Shown here piece by piece: positions 54,717 through 63,738 of a stretch of DNA of 64,000 nt (the stretch's first letter is position 1; every line of letters begins with the position of its first letter). Origin of the DNA: Flavobacterium sp. WV_118_3 (lineage in GTDB: Bacteria; Bacteroidota; Bacteroidia; Flavobacteriales; Flavobacteriaceae); contig NZ_CP156060.1 in the NCBI RefSeq assembly GCF_039778605.1, positions 1,922,001 to 1,986,000 on the forward strand. The letters are read 5' to 3'. The translations under genes and the position numbers were made by a program. The notes beneath the pieces were generated by a model. It was not told where the DNA came from. It did not search any database and saw only the letters and a program-made list of their open reading frames with translations.

Positions 54717-54992
54717 TTATTTATCTATTAAAAACTCATAAATAAACTCTTTTTCCTTGTCAATATACAAGCAATACGAGCTAATTCTGTCCGATTCGTT
54801 TTGATGATAAAGTTCAATTTTAATTTCAATACAAGGTGTTGGAACGAATTCATGATCAATTAGTATTACTATAGATTTAAAAACAATTTTATCTATATTT
54901 TTAAGATGTTCCTCATCAATATTATAATAATATTCAATTGCTAATTGATAGTATTCCTCCTTATTATCTAAAATTTGCTTCTGTAAATTCAT
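54717..54992 (-). CDS. Hypothetical protein (91 aa)
   Basis: Small AT-rich gene on the minus strand. Protein with an N-terminal helix (ILDNKEEYYQLAIEYYYNID) and beta segments (IEIKIELYHQN). Not recognised. Confidence 0.5.
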   Translation of the reverse strand: MNLQKQILDNKEEYYQLAIEYYYNIDEEHLKNIDKIVFKSIVILIDHEFVPTPCIEIKIELYHQNESDRISSYCLYIDKEKEFIYEFLIDK

Positions 54993-55064
54993 TTATAACT
55001 ATCTTGAATTGTTATATGATAGCGCAGATTTGTAATCCATGCTTACTCAAATAAAATAATGCTA

Positions 55065-55091
55065 ATCGCACGGATTATAAATCCGTGCGAT
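55065..55091. repeat. Palindrome ATCGCACGGAT
   Basis: ATCGCACGGAT and ATCCGTGCGAT are perfect 11-bp inverted copies around TATAA. Similar GGATTACAAATCC or GGATTTATAATCC motifs stand at about 55032, 55170, 60270 and 63708. Confidence 0.75.
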
Positions 55092-55097
55092 ATTCAT

Positions 55098-55161
55098 AAA
55101 GTATTTACTAAAATCGCATGTCTCTTAAAAACAAAGTCTAACTTTTTAGAGTTGTAGTTTT
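55098..55161. repeat. Dispersed intergenic repeat, copy A
   Basis: About 60 bp here (AAAGTATTTACTAAAATCGC, then CTTAAAAACAAAG and GTTGTAGTTTT) align with 62569-62632. The second half forms a hairpin (TCTAACTTTTTAGA / GTTGTAG). Confidence 0.7.
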
Positions 55162-55197
55162 AATTCCATTGGATTACAAATCCCCTACGATCGTTTT

Positions 55198-55500
55198 CTA
55201 TAGCAAATGTAGCAATATAAAGATGATCAATATAACTATTGCGATTAGCGCAATCATAAAAAGGATATCCGCTATATTCTCAAGTTGTTTTCCCAATCTG
55301 GAATCGTCGTGTACGCGAATGGAACAAAACGACAATAGCGACGATATCGCCAGTAACAACGCAATTCAAGCGGTAAATTCGTCCACCAAGGTACTTTCCT
55401 GTTTATCACTGACCCGAAGTGCGGTGATCACAAAAAGACAGAATCCCAACAAATTGGCAGACGTACTTAAAATATGCGGAGCAGTTTTAGCACTTTTCAT
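55198..55500 (-). pseudogene. Small membrane protein gene with one in-frame TGA
   Basis: The minus-strand frame from ATG 55500 reads SANLLGFCLFVITALRVSDK and TLVDEFTA, then TGA at 55366-55368, and continues in the same frame with IALLLAISSLLSFCSIR, LGKQLENIADILFMIALIAI, to a stop at 55198. Without the TGA it is a 100-aa protein with three membrane helices, of a type I know from other Flavobacterium genomes. A single nonsense mutation or readthrough are the options. It lies upstream of mgtA on the plus side. Confidence 0.6.
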
Positions 55501-55554
55501 AAGTCAAAAATTATAGTAAAGTCGTTATTTCCAAGCAATGCTTCTCATTGGGTC

Positions 55555-58119
55555 TTAATAGCCCGAAGCCAGTTTCCGATAAAACCACCGTTTCATATAG
55601 TCGGCTGTAATAACATATACAATTACAATTGCTCCCATATAGACGTAAAATTTAAACGGTAGCACCACAAAACCAAATACACTTCCCAAAGCCGTTAACG
55701 GTAATATCAGCACCGCAAGGATGACAAATAAATTAGAAAATAACAAGGCTTTGCTCGGTGGACTTTTATAAAATGGCAAACGTGTTCGCACTACCAATAC
55801 GATGAAGGCAGCCGAAACAACCGACTCGAGAAACCATCCGGTTTGGAATTGCTGTTCGTCGGCTTTAAGTACCAAAAGTAAGACGCCAAAGGTACAATAG
55901 TCGAATACCGAACTGAGCAGTCCAAAAATGATCATAAATTTTTTGATAAACCCAATATCAATTCGGTGTGGCATTTTGATGTATTCTTCATCTACATTAT
56001 CGGTCGCAATGGTTGTTTCCGGTACGTCGGTCAGTAAATTCGTCAACAGGATTTGTTTGGGTAAAAGTGGTAAAAACGGAAGCAGTAACGACGCTCCGGC
56101 CATACTAAACATATTTCCAAAATTGGCACTGGTGGCCATAAATATATATTTCATCGTATTGGCAAAAGTCCTTCTGCCTTCTTTAATACCTCTGGCCAGT
56201 ACTTCCAGATCCTGATCCATGAGTACAAAATCGGCCGCTTCTTTGGCGACATCAACAGCTGTATCAACCGAAATTCCAACGTCGGCAGCATGTAATGCGG
56301 CAGCATCATTGATTCCATCGCCCATAAATCCAACGACATTATTGGATTTTTTAAGTGCCAGAATAATCTGTTCCTTCTGATTCGGCTCGACTTCGGCAAA
56401 AATATCGGCTTGTAACACTTTTGAAACCAAGGCCGCGCTGCTCATTTTCCGCAAATCACTCCCTTTTACCACCACGGCATTTTTCATCCCTACCTGTTGC
56501 GCCAGACTTTCGGCAACAAGGGCATTATCGCCCGTGATAATTTTTAAAGCGACTCCAAGACTTCTCAGGTCGGCAATCGCGGTAATAGCACTTTCTTTGG
56601 GCGGGTCAAAAAAAGTAACAAACCCCAGAAATACCATCTCTTTTTCCGATTCTCTGGAGATCTTTGGTTGATCACTGTTTTTCCAGCAAAGCCCTAATGT
56701 CCGATACCCTTCTTTGCTGTATCGCTCGTACAAGTCTATTAAATGCTTACGATTCTCCTCCGTAAGCGGACGAATAGTATCTTTATCGACCTGTACCTGA
56801 CTACAAACGTCCATAACCTGCTGGAAGGCTCCTTTGGTTATAATCGTTGGATTTCCGTCGAGTGCCACCAGAATGCTCAATCTTTTCCGAATAAAATCAT
56901 ACGGGACTTCATCCAGTACTTTTGGCAATGTTATCGTATCATTTTGAAAGGCCTCGATGATGGCTTCATCAATCGGGTTTTTAAATCCCTGTTGCAATGC
57001 CGAATTATATAGGGCAAATTGCGTTACTTTTTCGTTTTCGGTATCCTTACCGTCGAATGCTTTGTATAGTTTTACTTTTCCCTGTGTAATCGTTCCTGTT
57101 TTGTCCGAACACAGGATATTCATACTTCCGAAATTTTCAATCGCTGCCAGTCTTTTGACGATCACTTGCTTTTTGGCCATTTTTTTGGCACCGGTAGACA
57201 AGTTGACCGTTATAATGACCGGAAGTAACTGTGGGGTTAATCCGACAGCCAATGCCAATGAAAATAGAAAGGAGTCTAAAATAGGTTTGTGCAACAGTAC
57301 GTTTACCGCAAAGATGATCAGGATTAGCACCAATGTGATTTCCATCAACATAAATCCGAACTTTTTGATGCCTCTTTCGAATTCCGTTTCCGGGATACTG
57401 GTTCGCAAGCGATCGGAAATTTTTCCAAATTCCGTGCAGCTACCTGTCGTTGTTACTATGGCAGTGGCCTTTCCGCTAATGACGTGCGACCCCATAAACA
57501 GCATATTCGAACGTTTCGCAAGGGGAGCCTCAACATCTACGGTTCCCTCCTGCTTTTCGACCGGATAACTTTCACCGGTAAAAGCGGCTTCGTCTACAAA
57601 AAGATCCTGAGACGTCAATAGAATACTGTCGGCCGGAATAATATCTCCTGCTGCTAATGTGATCACATCGCCCGGAACAATGGCTTCCGTTGGCAGTTCT
57701 TCCAGCTTTCCGTCGCGGAAAAGGCTTACAGTGACCTGAACCATTTTTAACAGTTTGGCTACGGCATTGGAAGCACCATATTCCTGCCAGAATCCCAGAC
57801 CACTGCTCACCAGAACGATGATTAGAATAATAATCGCATCGGTATGATCCTGTAGGATAAACGATAGTACCGCAGCGGCAATCAGAATCAGGGTTATCGG
57901 ACTTTTAAACTGATTGAAAAACAGCATATACGCACTGGATGTGTTTTTCCCTTTTAAGGTATTCGGGCCAAACTTTTCGATCCGTTGGCGGGCTTCTTCT
58001 TCCGAGATTCCTTTTTCGTTCGATTTTAATACCGTAAACAATGCATCGGGTTGCATCGACCAGTAGTGTACGGATGCTGTCTGATCTGATTTTTGATTGG
58101 TATTTCCCATAAACCACAA
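55555..58119 (-). CDS. mgtA: Mg2+-importing P-type ATPase
   Basis: 854-aa type IIIB P-type ATPase: phosphorylation motif CSDKTGTITQG at about residue 340, TGES in the actuator (AAFTGESYPVE), MGDGINDAAALH and the hinge VDVAKEAADFVLMDQDLEVL. Ten membrane helices are expected, with LALAVGLTPQLLPVI (M4). The ATG at 58110 (MGNTNQ) may be the true start. Imports Mg2+ across the inner membrane at low Mg2+. It stands alone. Confidence 0.92.
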   Translation of the reverse strand: MWFMGNTNQKSDQTASVHYWSMQPDALFTVLKSNEKGISEEEARQRIEKFGPNTLKGKNTSSAYMLFFNQFKSPITLILIAAAVLSFILQDHTDAIIILIIVLVSSGLGFWQEYGASNAVAKLLKMVQVTVSLFRDGKLEELPTEAIVPGDVITLAAGDIIPADSILLTSQDLFVDEAAFTGESYPVEKQEGTVDVEAPLAKRSNMLFMGSHVISGKATAIVTTTGSCTEFGKISDRLRTSIPETEFERGIKKFGFMLMEITLVLILIIFAVNVLLHKPILDSFLFSLALAVGLTPQLLPVIITVNLSTGAKKMAKKQVIVKRLAAIENFGSMNILCSDKTGTITQGKVKLYKAFDGKDTENEKVTQFALYNSALQQGFKNPIDEAIIEAFQNDTITLPKVLDEVPYDFIRKRLSILVALDGNPTIITKGAFQQVMDVCSQVQVDKDTIRPLTEENRKHLIDLYERYSKEGYRTLGLCWKNSDQPKISRESEKEMVFLGFVTFFDPPKESAITAIADLRSLGVALKIITGDNALVAESLAQQVGMKNAVVVKGSDLRKMSSAALVSKVLQADIFAEVEPNQKEQIILALKKSNNVVGFMGDGINDAAALHAADVGISVDTAVDVAKEAADFVLMDQDLEVLARGIKEGRRTFANTMKYIFMATSANFGNMFSMAGASLLLPFLPLLPKQILLTNLLTDVPETTIATDNVDEEYIKMPHRIDIGFIKKFMIIFGLLSSVFDYCTFGVLLLVLKADEQQFQTGWFLESVVSAAFIVLVVRTRLPFYKSPPSKALLFSNLFVILAVLILPLTALGSVFGFVVLPFKFYVYMGAIVIVYVITADYMKRWFYRKLASGY

Positions 58120-58363
58120 TTATTAAAGCAGTTATGCATTATCACTGTTAAATTTATGATTTTTTTATTGCTATTCTCTTTAAAAAGCAACTTTTTTAAC
58201 GAGACATAAAAGATCTTTAGTCTTATTTCGTTTTCTGCTAACTTTTTTATTTATCTCAAATTTATCTTACATTTTTTTAAGTAAATTGGCTAACTAATTT
58301 TAAGCTATAGTGCTTTTTACCAATAAATCCGTTTTACAAACAAACGAATCAATTCCAAAACAA

Positions 58364-58927
58364 ATGAACGAATCAGAAAATCTTCTAATAAACGCAATTC
58401 TAAATTTTGAGAACACCATTCAAGGATCTATTGCTTGGGAGGATTTAAAGGATGTCGATTTTGCCATGTGGCTTCCCTCGGAAGAGGATGCTATTTTTGA
58501 ATCATCCCCTATTATCAACAAATGGACAACGGCCTATTCCATCACTCAACGTTATTGGTCTTATATCACTGCCGATCTGCTTAAAACCTTAAAGCTGGTT
58601 GACGAAAATACACACCGATTGGGACTTCCTGATGCATTTCAGGCTTTTGCTTTCCTGACAACTGATGGCGAGCAAGTAATTGTATCCCTATCTAAAGAAA
58701 AAGGCATTCGGTATCATTTTGCAAGGACAACTTCCTTAGCATACCGATTACAGTTTATGGATAAATTTATCCTGTATTGTAAAAGCTGGAAAGAATTAAT
58801 CGATTCCCGTACCGGAATGCAGGATGATGATTTAGGATTTTTTAATTGGTGGACGCTTACCGTTGAGACTTCCATCTCTGTCGAAAAAAAAGATCCCCTG
58901 ACCGGTGTAGGGATCATTACAAAATAA
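58364..58927 (+). CDS. Hypothetical protein (187 aa)
   Basis: ATG 58364 is preferred over an upstream GTG at 58310. The soluble protein has WEDLKDVDFAMWLPSEEDA, IITDLLKTL-like helices and DLGFFNWWTLTVET. Not recognised. It ends in a small hairpin of the AACTACAAC family (58928-58958). Confidence 0.55.
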   Translation: MNESENLLINAILNFENTIQGSIAWEDLKDVDFAMWLPSEEDAIFESSPIINKWTTAYSITQRYWSYITADLLKTLKLVDENTHRLGLPDAFQAFAFLTTDGEQVIVSLSKEKGIRYHFARTTSLAYRLQFMDKFILYCKSWKELIDSRTGMQDDDLGFFNWWTLTVETSISVEKKDPLTGVGIITK

Positions 58928-58958
58928 AAAAACTATAACCCTAAAAAGTTGTAGTTTG
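58928..58958 (+). terminator. Hairpin AAACTATAAC / GTTGTAGTTT
   Basis: AAACTATAAC and GTTGTAGTTT pair around CCCTAAAAA, followed by GTTTTTATTTT. It lies right after the stop at 58927 and resembles the hairpin part of the repeat at 55098 and 62569. Confidence 0.7.
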
Positions 58959-59081
58959 TTTTTATTTTATTGATATGGATTAAATCTGAGACTATCGAAT
59001 TGATCAAAAAACACCTTCTCTCGGGATAAATAATTTGGACAAATTGATGATAAATATAAAACTTTTCAAAAAATAATACCT

Positions 59082-60191
59082 ATGTCAAATCAAAATCATG
59101 AAATAGATTTTTTTACTCAGGAAGAATTAGATTTTTTTAAAATTTGGCAACTTGAATCCTATGATCCAAAAAATAAAAAACACGTTGAAGCGAAAAACTA
59201 TTTAATGAATACTGTCTGGGAAAAGAGTATTTATTTGGGAAAAGAAATTGTAAAGAGATTAGAAGGCTTTAACGTTGAAGGGAAGAAAATTTGGCATCAA
59301 AGAGGTTGGAAGGAAAATAACAAAGGAGATAATGTTCAAGCAGCCATTTTCAAACCTTACACTTGGGTTAAAATATTTAAGAATACCGATAAAGGAAAAG
59401 ATATCTTTTTTACATTCGGAATAGACGCCCATCCATCTGTAAAAGCTTTTGTATACAAAATCGATTGTCAAGACAAAAGAGATTCTAAGCTAAATAATTC
59501 TCAGATTGAGCTTTGTAAGTCATTAATTCCAAAAACTGGCAAATGGAATGAAATCATCTTTGAAGATTTATTAACCAACAATTGGGAGTATTTAATCAAT
59601 ATCTGCGTTAAATTTATTAATGCTCATGTTGAGCATTACGACGCCATTATCAATTCTGTTTGGGGCGAACCAATTCCTCCCGCGCTTTTCAAAAACCAAC
59701 TTGTAAAAAAAGACAGACCGACTAATGGTTTTGAATCTATACCTGAAAATAAAAAAGAATTTGAAGGTGTTGATATTGATTTTCAAAGTAAAGCTAAAAC
59801 TCAAAAAGATTTAGGCGACGCAGGAGAAGCATTGGTAAAACAAAGAGAAATTGATTTTTTAAATGAAAAAGGGTTACATGATAAAGCTTCCTTAGTCGAT
59901 ATTGTTAAAGATGGAAAAGGCTATGATGTTTTTTCATTTGATGAAAATGGAGTTGAAAAATTCATAGAAGTAAAAACAACTACAGGCAATGAATATTCTC
60001 CATTTTATCTAAGTGATAATGAGTTCGATTTCATGAGATTACATCCTAATCAATATAGTATTTATAGAATTTACAACTATGATGCTGAAAATAACTTTGG
60101 AGAATTTTTCGAACTAAATAAAAATGTAGAAAATCAGCTATTAATGAAACCTATTCAATATCAGGTATTAATTAAAAAAACTAATATTTAA
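59082..60191 (+). CDS. DUF3883 (NOV_C) nuclease-like protein
   Basis: The N-terminal ~240 residues are unassigned (WQLESYDPKNKKHVEAKN, VKIFKNTDKGKDIFF). The C-terminal part (about 245-369) is a DUF3883 domain, related to the restriction endonuclease fold: DLGDAGEALVKQREIDFL, D in GKGYDVFSFDENG, and FIEVKTTTG giving E-x-K. Such domains occur in restriction and defence proteins. Here no methyltransferase or helicase lies next to it. AT-rich composition fits an acquired gene. Confidence 0.75.
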   Translation: MSNQNHEIDFFTQEELDFFKIWQLESYDPKNKKHVEAKNYLMNTVWEKSIYLGKEIVKRLEGFNVEGKKIWHQRGWKENNKGDNVQAAIFKPYTWVKIFKNTDKGKDIFFTFGIDAHPSVKAFVYKIDCQDKRDSKLNNSQIELCKSLIPKTGKWNEIIFEDLLTNNWEYLINICVKFINAHVEHYDAIINSVWGEPIPPALFKNQLVKKDRPTNGFESIPENKKEFEGVDIDFQSKAKTQKDLGDAGEALVKQREIDFLNEKGLHDKASLVDIVKDGKGYDVFSFDENGVEKFIEVKTTTGNEYSPFYLSDNEFDFMRLHPNQYSIYRIYNYDAENNFGEFFELNKNVENQLLMKPIQYQVLIKKTNI

Positions 60192-60413
60192 CAATTATAC
60201 ACCCTGAGATTAAATCGCAGGGCTATCCTAAACACAAGACGACAACTTTTAGCTTGTACTGTTTTATTGACAAGGGTTACAAATTAGCACTACTAAAAAA
60301 GAGATGATCAATGATGCTTATCCCTTTGGGTTCGTTTCAATGTTTTTGTCTAAATTTGGTGTTCTTATACTAATTTAACTACAATTATAAAAAACGAATA
60401 ACACAAATAGTAC

Positions 60414-61400
60414 ATGAAATTAGCTTCAATTGACAACAAGACCAGAGATGGACAATTAGTAGTCGTAAATAAAGAATTAACTAAAGCAGTAAAAGTGCCT
60501 GAAATTGCAGCAACCATGCAATTTGCAATCGATAATTGGAAAGAAACTGAGGCTAAATTACAACGTGTTTATGAAGACTTAAACGCAGACAAGCTACCTG
60601 ATACATTTGATTTTTCTTCTGCCCGCGTTTTAGCACCAATTCCGAGAGCGTACCATTGGGCCGACGGAAGTGCTTATGTGACCCATGTAGAACTGGTGCG
60701 TAAGGCCCGAAATTCGGAATTACCGGAATCTTTTTGGACAGATCCGTTAATGTATATGGGCGCTTCTGACGCATTTATTGGGGCTAATGACGACATAATG
60801 ATTGAAAACGAAGAATGGGGTATTGATTTCGAATCGGAAGTAGCCGTTATTACTGATGATGTTCCAGCCGGAACAAATCCGGAAGACGCTTTACATCACA
60901 TTAAACTAATCACAATTATCAATGATGTTTCGCTAAGAAATCTGATTCCTAATGAATTATCCAAACAATTTGGATTTTATCAATCCAAACCCTGGACATC
61001 ATTTGCACCGGTCGTTGTTACTCCAGACGAATTGGATGGTGACTGGACAAACGGAAAGCTCCATTTACCCTTATATTCAACTTTAAATGGCAAACGTATC
61101 GGTTCTCCTAATGCAGGAATCGATATGACATTTGACTTTGGTCAGCTAATCGCACATGCTTCTAAAACGCGTTCTTTAATGGCCGGAACTGTTATCGGCT
61201 CCGGAACAGTGGCTAACCAGGGAAGCCTGAATGGTTCAAGCTGTTTGGCTGAAGTTAGATGTTTAGAAATCATAAAAGACGGAAAAGCGTCCACTCCGTT
61301 TATGCGTTTTGGAGACAGCATTGAAATTGAAATGAAAGACCGTAACGGCAATTCAATATTTGGTAAAATCAATCAAGTCGTAAAAGAATACAAAAAATAA
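60414..61400 (+). CDS. Fumarylacetoacetate hydrolase-family protein
   Basis: FAH fold with the metal-binding E-x-E and D motif (EWGIDFESEVAVITDD), GFYQSKPWTSFAPVVV and SKTRSLMAGTVIGSGTVANQ. Full family length (328 aa). It cleaves or hydrates acylpyruvate-type substrates in other members; here the pathway is unclear. A hairpin terminator follows. Confidence 0.9.
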   Translation: MKLASIDNKTRDGQLVVVNKELTKAVKVPEIAATMQFAIDNWKETEAKLQRVYEDLNADKLPDTFDFSSARVLAPIPRAYHWADGSAYVTHVELVRKARNSELPESFWTDPLMYMGASDAFIGANDDIMIENEEWGIDFESEVAVITDDVPAGTNPEDALHHIKLITIINDVSLRNLIPNELSKQFGFYQSKPWTSFAPVVVTPDELDGDWTNGKLHLPLYSTLNGKRIGSPNAGIDMTFDFGQLIAHASKTRSLMAGTVIGSGTVANQGSLNGSSCLAEVRCLEIIKDGKASTPFMRFGDSIEIEMKDRNGNSIFGKINQVVKEYKK

Positions 61401-61434
61401 CAATTACCGATAACATCAGTAGTTTTTATCCTGT

Positions 61435-61464
61435 AAAACCTATTCCTAACGGGAGTAGGTTTTT
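61435..61464 (+). terminator. Terminator after the FAH-family gene
   Basis: AAAACCTATTCC and GGAGTAGGTTTT form a stem with a TAACG loop, followed by T residues. It lies 35 bp after the stop. Confidence 0.8.
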
Positions 61465-61539
61465 AGTTTTATGGTATAGCGATACCTGTTTATTAATTCA
61501 TCCTAAACCATTAGCCACAATTATAAAAAAACGAACTAA

Positions 61540-62553
61540 ATGACAACTTTTCCAGTAACAGCCTCAACATTATCAGAAACAGCATTAGGGAATTTTATAA
61601 AAGAAAAATACCCGCTATCCGAAAATCTTAATTGTAAATTATTTAGAACAGGCGTAAATCATACTTACTTTATTTCGGATCATGAAACAAAATTTGTTTT
61701 TAGAGTGTATTGTCATAAATGGCGAACAAAAACAGAAATTGAGCAAGAATTAGCGCTTTTAAATTTACTCAAACAAAATTCGCTTTCTGTTTCTTATCCC
61801 ATTTCAGATCGCAATGGAACCTTTATTCAGGAAATTAATGCTCCCGAGGGCATTCGATATGGCGTACTTTTTTCTTTTGCTAAAGGTGAAAAAATGCGAT
61901 TTATGTCCAACGAAACGTGCTTTTCCATTGGTTCGCTGATGGCTAAAATTCACAACATAACCGAACGTAAAAAAATTGACCGGGTAAATTATGATTCCGA
62001 AATACTTCTGAATCAACCCCATGCCAATTTAAAGCCTTTTTTTAACGAAGATTTAGACGAAATGACGTTCTTAAAAGAAATCGGTAGTACAATAGCAACG
62101 AGAATTAAAGACCGTAATTTATCCGAAAATAAAACCGGAATCGTTCATTTGGATATTTGGTATGATAATTTAAGTGTAAATAATGAAAATGAAATCACCA
62201 TTTTTGATTTTGACAATTGCGGAAATGGGTTATTAATTTTAGATGTCGGCTATTTTTGCAAACAGTTATTTTTTATAGAATCGGATAAAAATGAATATGA
62301 ATCAAAAGTGAAAAGCTTTCTAAATGGCTACCAAAAAATAAGGAATTTATCCAAAGAAGAAATGGAATCAATTCCAGAAGCCGGAGCGTCAATTTTTGTA
62401 TTTTATCTCGGTGTACAAGCCCAACGATTTGATTGGTCGAATATATTTTTTACGGAGAACTATCTAAAAATGTATGTGGGAAGAATCCGCAATTGGATGG
62501 AATATTATGAGCAAAAAAGAACTGTGGCTAGTTCCGAGAGTACGAACTTGTAA
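61540..62553 (+). CDS. Aminoglycoside-phosphotransferase-like kinase
   Basis: APH/choline-kinase fold: N-lobe FRTGVNHTYFISD, FVFRVY (ATP Lys replaced by R in this string) and an EQELALLNLL helix; C-lobe GIVHLDIWYDNLSVNN (Brenner motif HxDxxxxN) and ITIFDFDNCG (metal Asp). Resembles homoserine kinase-type II and related enzymes. The substrate is unknown; antibiotic resistance should not be assumed. Confidence 0.8.
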   Translation: MTTFPVTASTLSETALGNFIKEKYPLSENLNCKLFRTGVNHTYFISDHETKFVFRVYCHKWRTKTEIEQELALLNLLKQNSLSVSYPISDRNGTFIQEINAPEGIRYGVLFSFAKGEKMRFMSNETCFSIGSLMAKIHNITERKKIDRVNYDSEILLNQPHANLKPFFNEDLDEMTFLKEIGSTIATRIKDRNLSENKTGIVHLDIWYDNLSVNNENEITIFDFDNCGNGLLILDVGYFCKQLFFIESDKNEYESKVKSFLNGYQKIRNLSKEEMESIPEAGASIFVFYLGVQAQRFDWSNIFFTENYLKMYVGRIRNWMEYYEQKRTVASSESTNL

Positions 62554-62568
62554 TTGTACTACTTTTAT

Positions 62569-62710
62569 AAAGTATTCACTAAAACCGCATATCCTCTAAA
62601 AACAAAACTACAACTTTTTACAGTTGTAGTTTGCTTCTGTTTTCTAGCACGGCACATCCGAGGCTTTAGTCGAACGGATGAAATAAATCCACGCTATCGG
62701 GCGTTTCTTG
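62569..62710. repeat. Dispersed intergenic repeat, copy B
   Basis: The first 60 bp match copy A at 55098, with a hairpin (AACTACAACTTTTTACAGTTG). The rest (CACATCCGAGGCTTTAGTCG, then AAATCCACGCTATCGGGCG) resembles 53829-53871. Between genes; no frame of interest. Confidence 0.7.
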
Positions 62711-62863
62711 AGCTATTTCTTTTATTAATTAAGCTTTGTTGAAATCATGTATCTGACAAAATTTGAGCGTTTTTTGTTTAGTTTTATTATAAATGCAAAC
62801 AAGTTTGTACATTAGTTTAAAACAACAGTGCTTAGAATATTAACAGAAAAAACAACAGAAAAG

Positions 62864-63682
62864 ATGAAATTTATTTATTACAACTTGCTTTTTATTCTTG
62901 TAACATTTATAAGTTGCTCTAACGCATCACAACCAAACGATCCAATTCCAGAATACGAGACTTTTAAAATTCAGTCTAAAAAAGTTGGGGAAGAGAGAAT
63001 TATTAATATTTGGACGCCAATGAACTATAAAACAGAATCTGACTCATTACCTGTAATGTATATGGCTGACGGTGGAATAAAAGAAGATTTTCCGCACATG
63101 GCAAATACTTTGGCGAAGTTAATTAAAGAAAACAAAATAAGACCTTTAATTCTCGTAGGGATTGAAAACACACAACGAAGAAGGGATTTGACAGGATTTA
63201 CAGAAGTAGCAAAAGACAAAAAAATCGCACCAATTGTTGGTGGTTCAAAAAAGTTTAGAGCGTTTATTCAAGACGAGCTTTTCCCTGAAATAGAGAAACG
63301 ATACAGAACAACGTATGAAAAAAGTATTATTGGTGAATCTGCATCAGGACTTTTTGTTATGGAAACATTTTTCTTGACACCTGAAATGTTTGACAATTAC
63401 ATTGCTTTTGACCCATCGCTTTGGTGGAATAATCATTACTTAGTAAGAACTGCAAAAGAACATTTGGCTAAATTTCCATCATCTAACAAACGACTTTGGT
63501 TTGCAGGTTCAAACGCAGAAGATATCGCGCCATTTACAAAAGAATTAGCAGATATTTTGAAAATAGAAAACCGAGCAAACGTACAATGGAAATTTTCTGA
63601 CGAACCGAAAGAAAAGCACACAACCATATTCAGAGCTACAAAGGAAAAGGCAATTATATGGACATTAAACAAAACGGAATAA
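62864..63682 (+). CDS. Esterase-D-like alpha/beta-hydrolase lipoprotein
   Basis: ATG 62864 starts a lipoprotein signal (LLFILVTFISC). Alpha/beta-hydrolase of the esterase D type: IINIWTPMNYKTESDSLPVM, nucleophile Ser in SIIGESASGLFVME, Asp region LWFAGSNAEDI, His in EKHTTIFR. Probable periplasmic or surface esterase. It is AT-rich and lies next to an IS256-family element, so it may be acquired. Confidence 0.85.
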   Translation: MKFIYYNLLFILVTFISCSNASQPNDPIPEYETFKIQSKKVGEERIINIWTPMNYKTESDSLPVMYMADGGIKEDFPHMANTLAKLIKENKIRPLILVGIENTQRRRDLTGFTEVAKDKKIAPIVGGSKKFRAFIQDELFPEIEKRYRTTYEKSIIGESASGLFVMETFFLTPEMFDNYIAFDPSLWWNNHYLVRTAKEHLAKFPSSNKRLWFAGSNAEDIAPFTKELADILKIENRANVQWKFSDEPKEKHTTIFRATKEKAIIWTLNKTE

Positions 63683-63738
63683 AAGCCCAACGCACTGCCC
63701 TGATGGTGTGGATTTATAATCCGTTTCTAAATATTATT

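Noticed and set aside
55169..55516. Plus-strand 115-aa frame
   Set aside because: It is antisense to the membrane-protein frame with one TGA, which matches a family I recognise.
61540..62553. Antibiotic-resistance gene
   Set aside because: The fold is shared by many small-molecule kinases; nothing in the sequence or context points to aminoglycosides.
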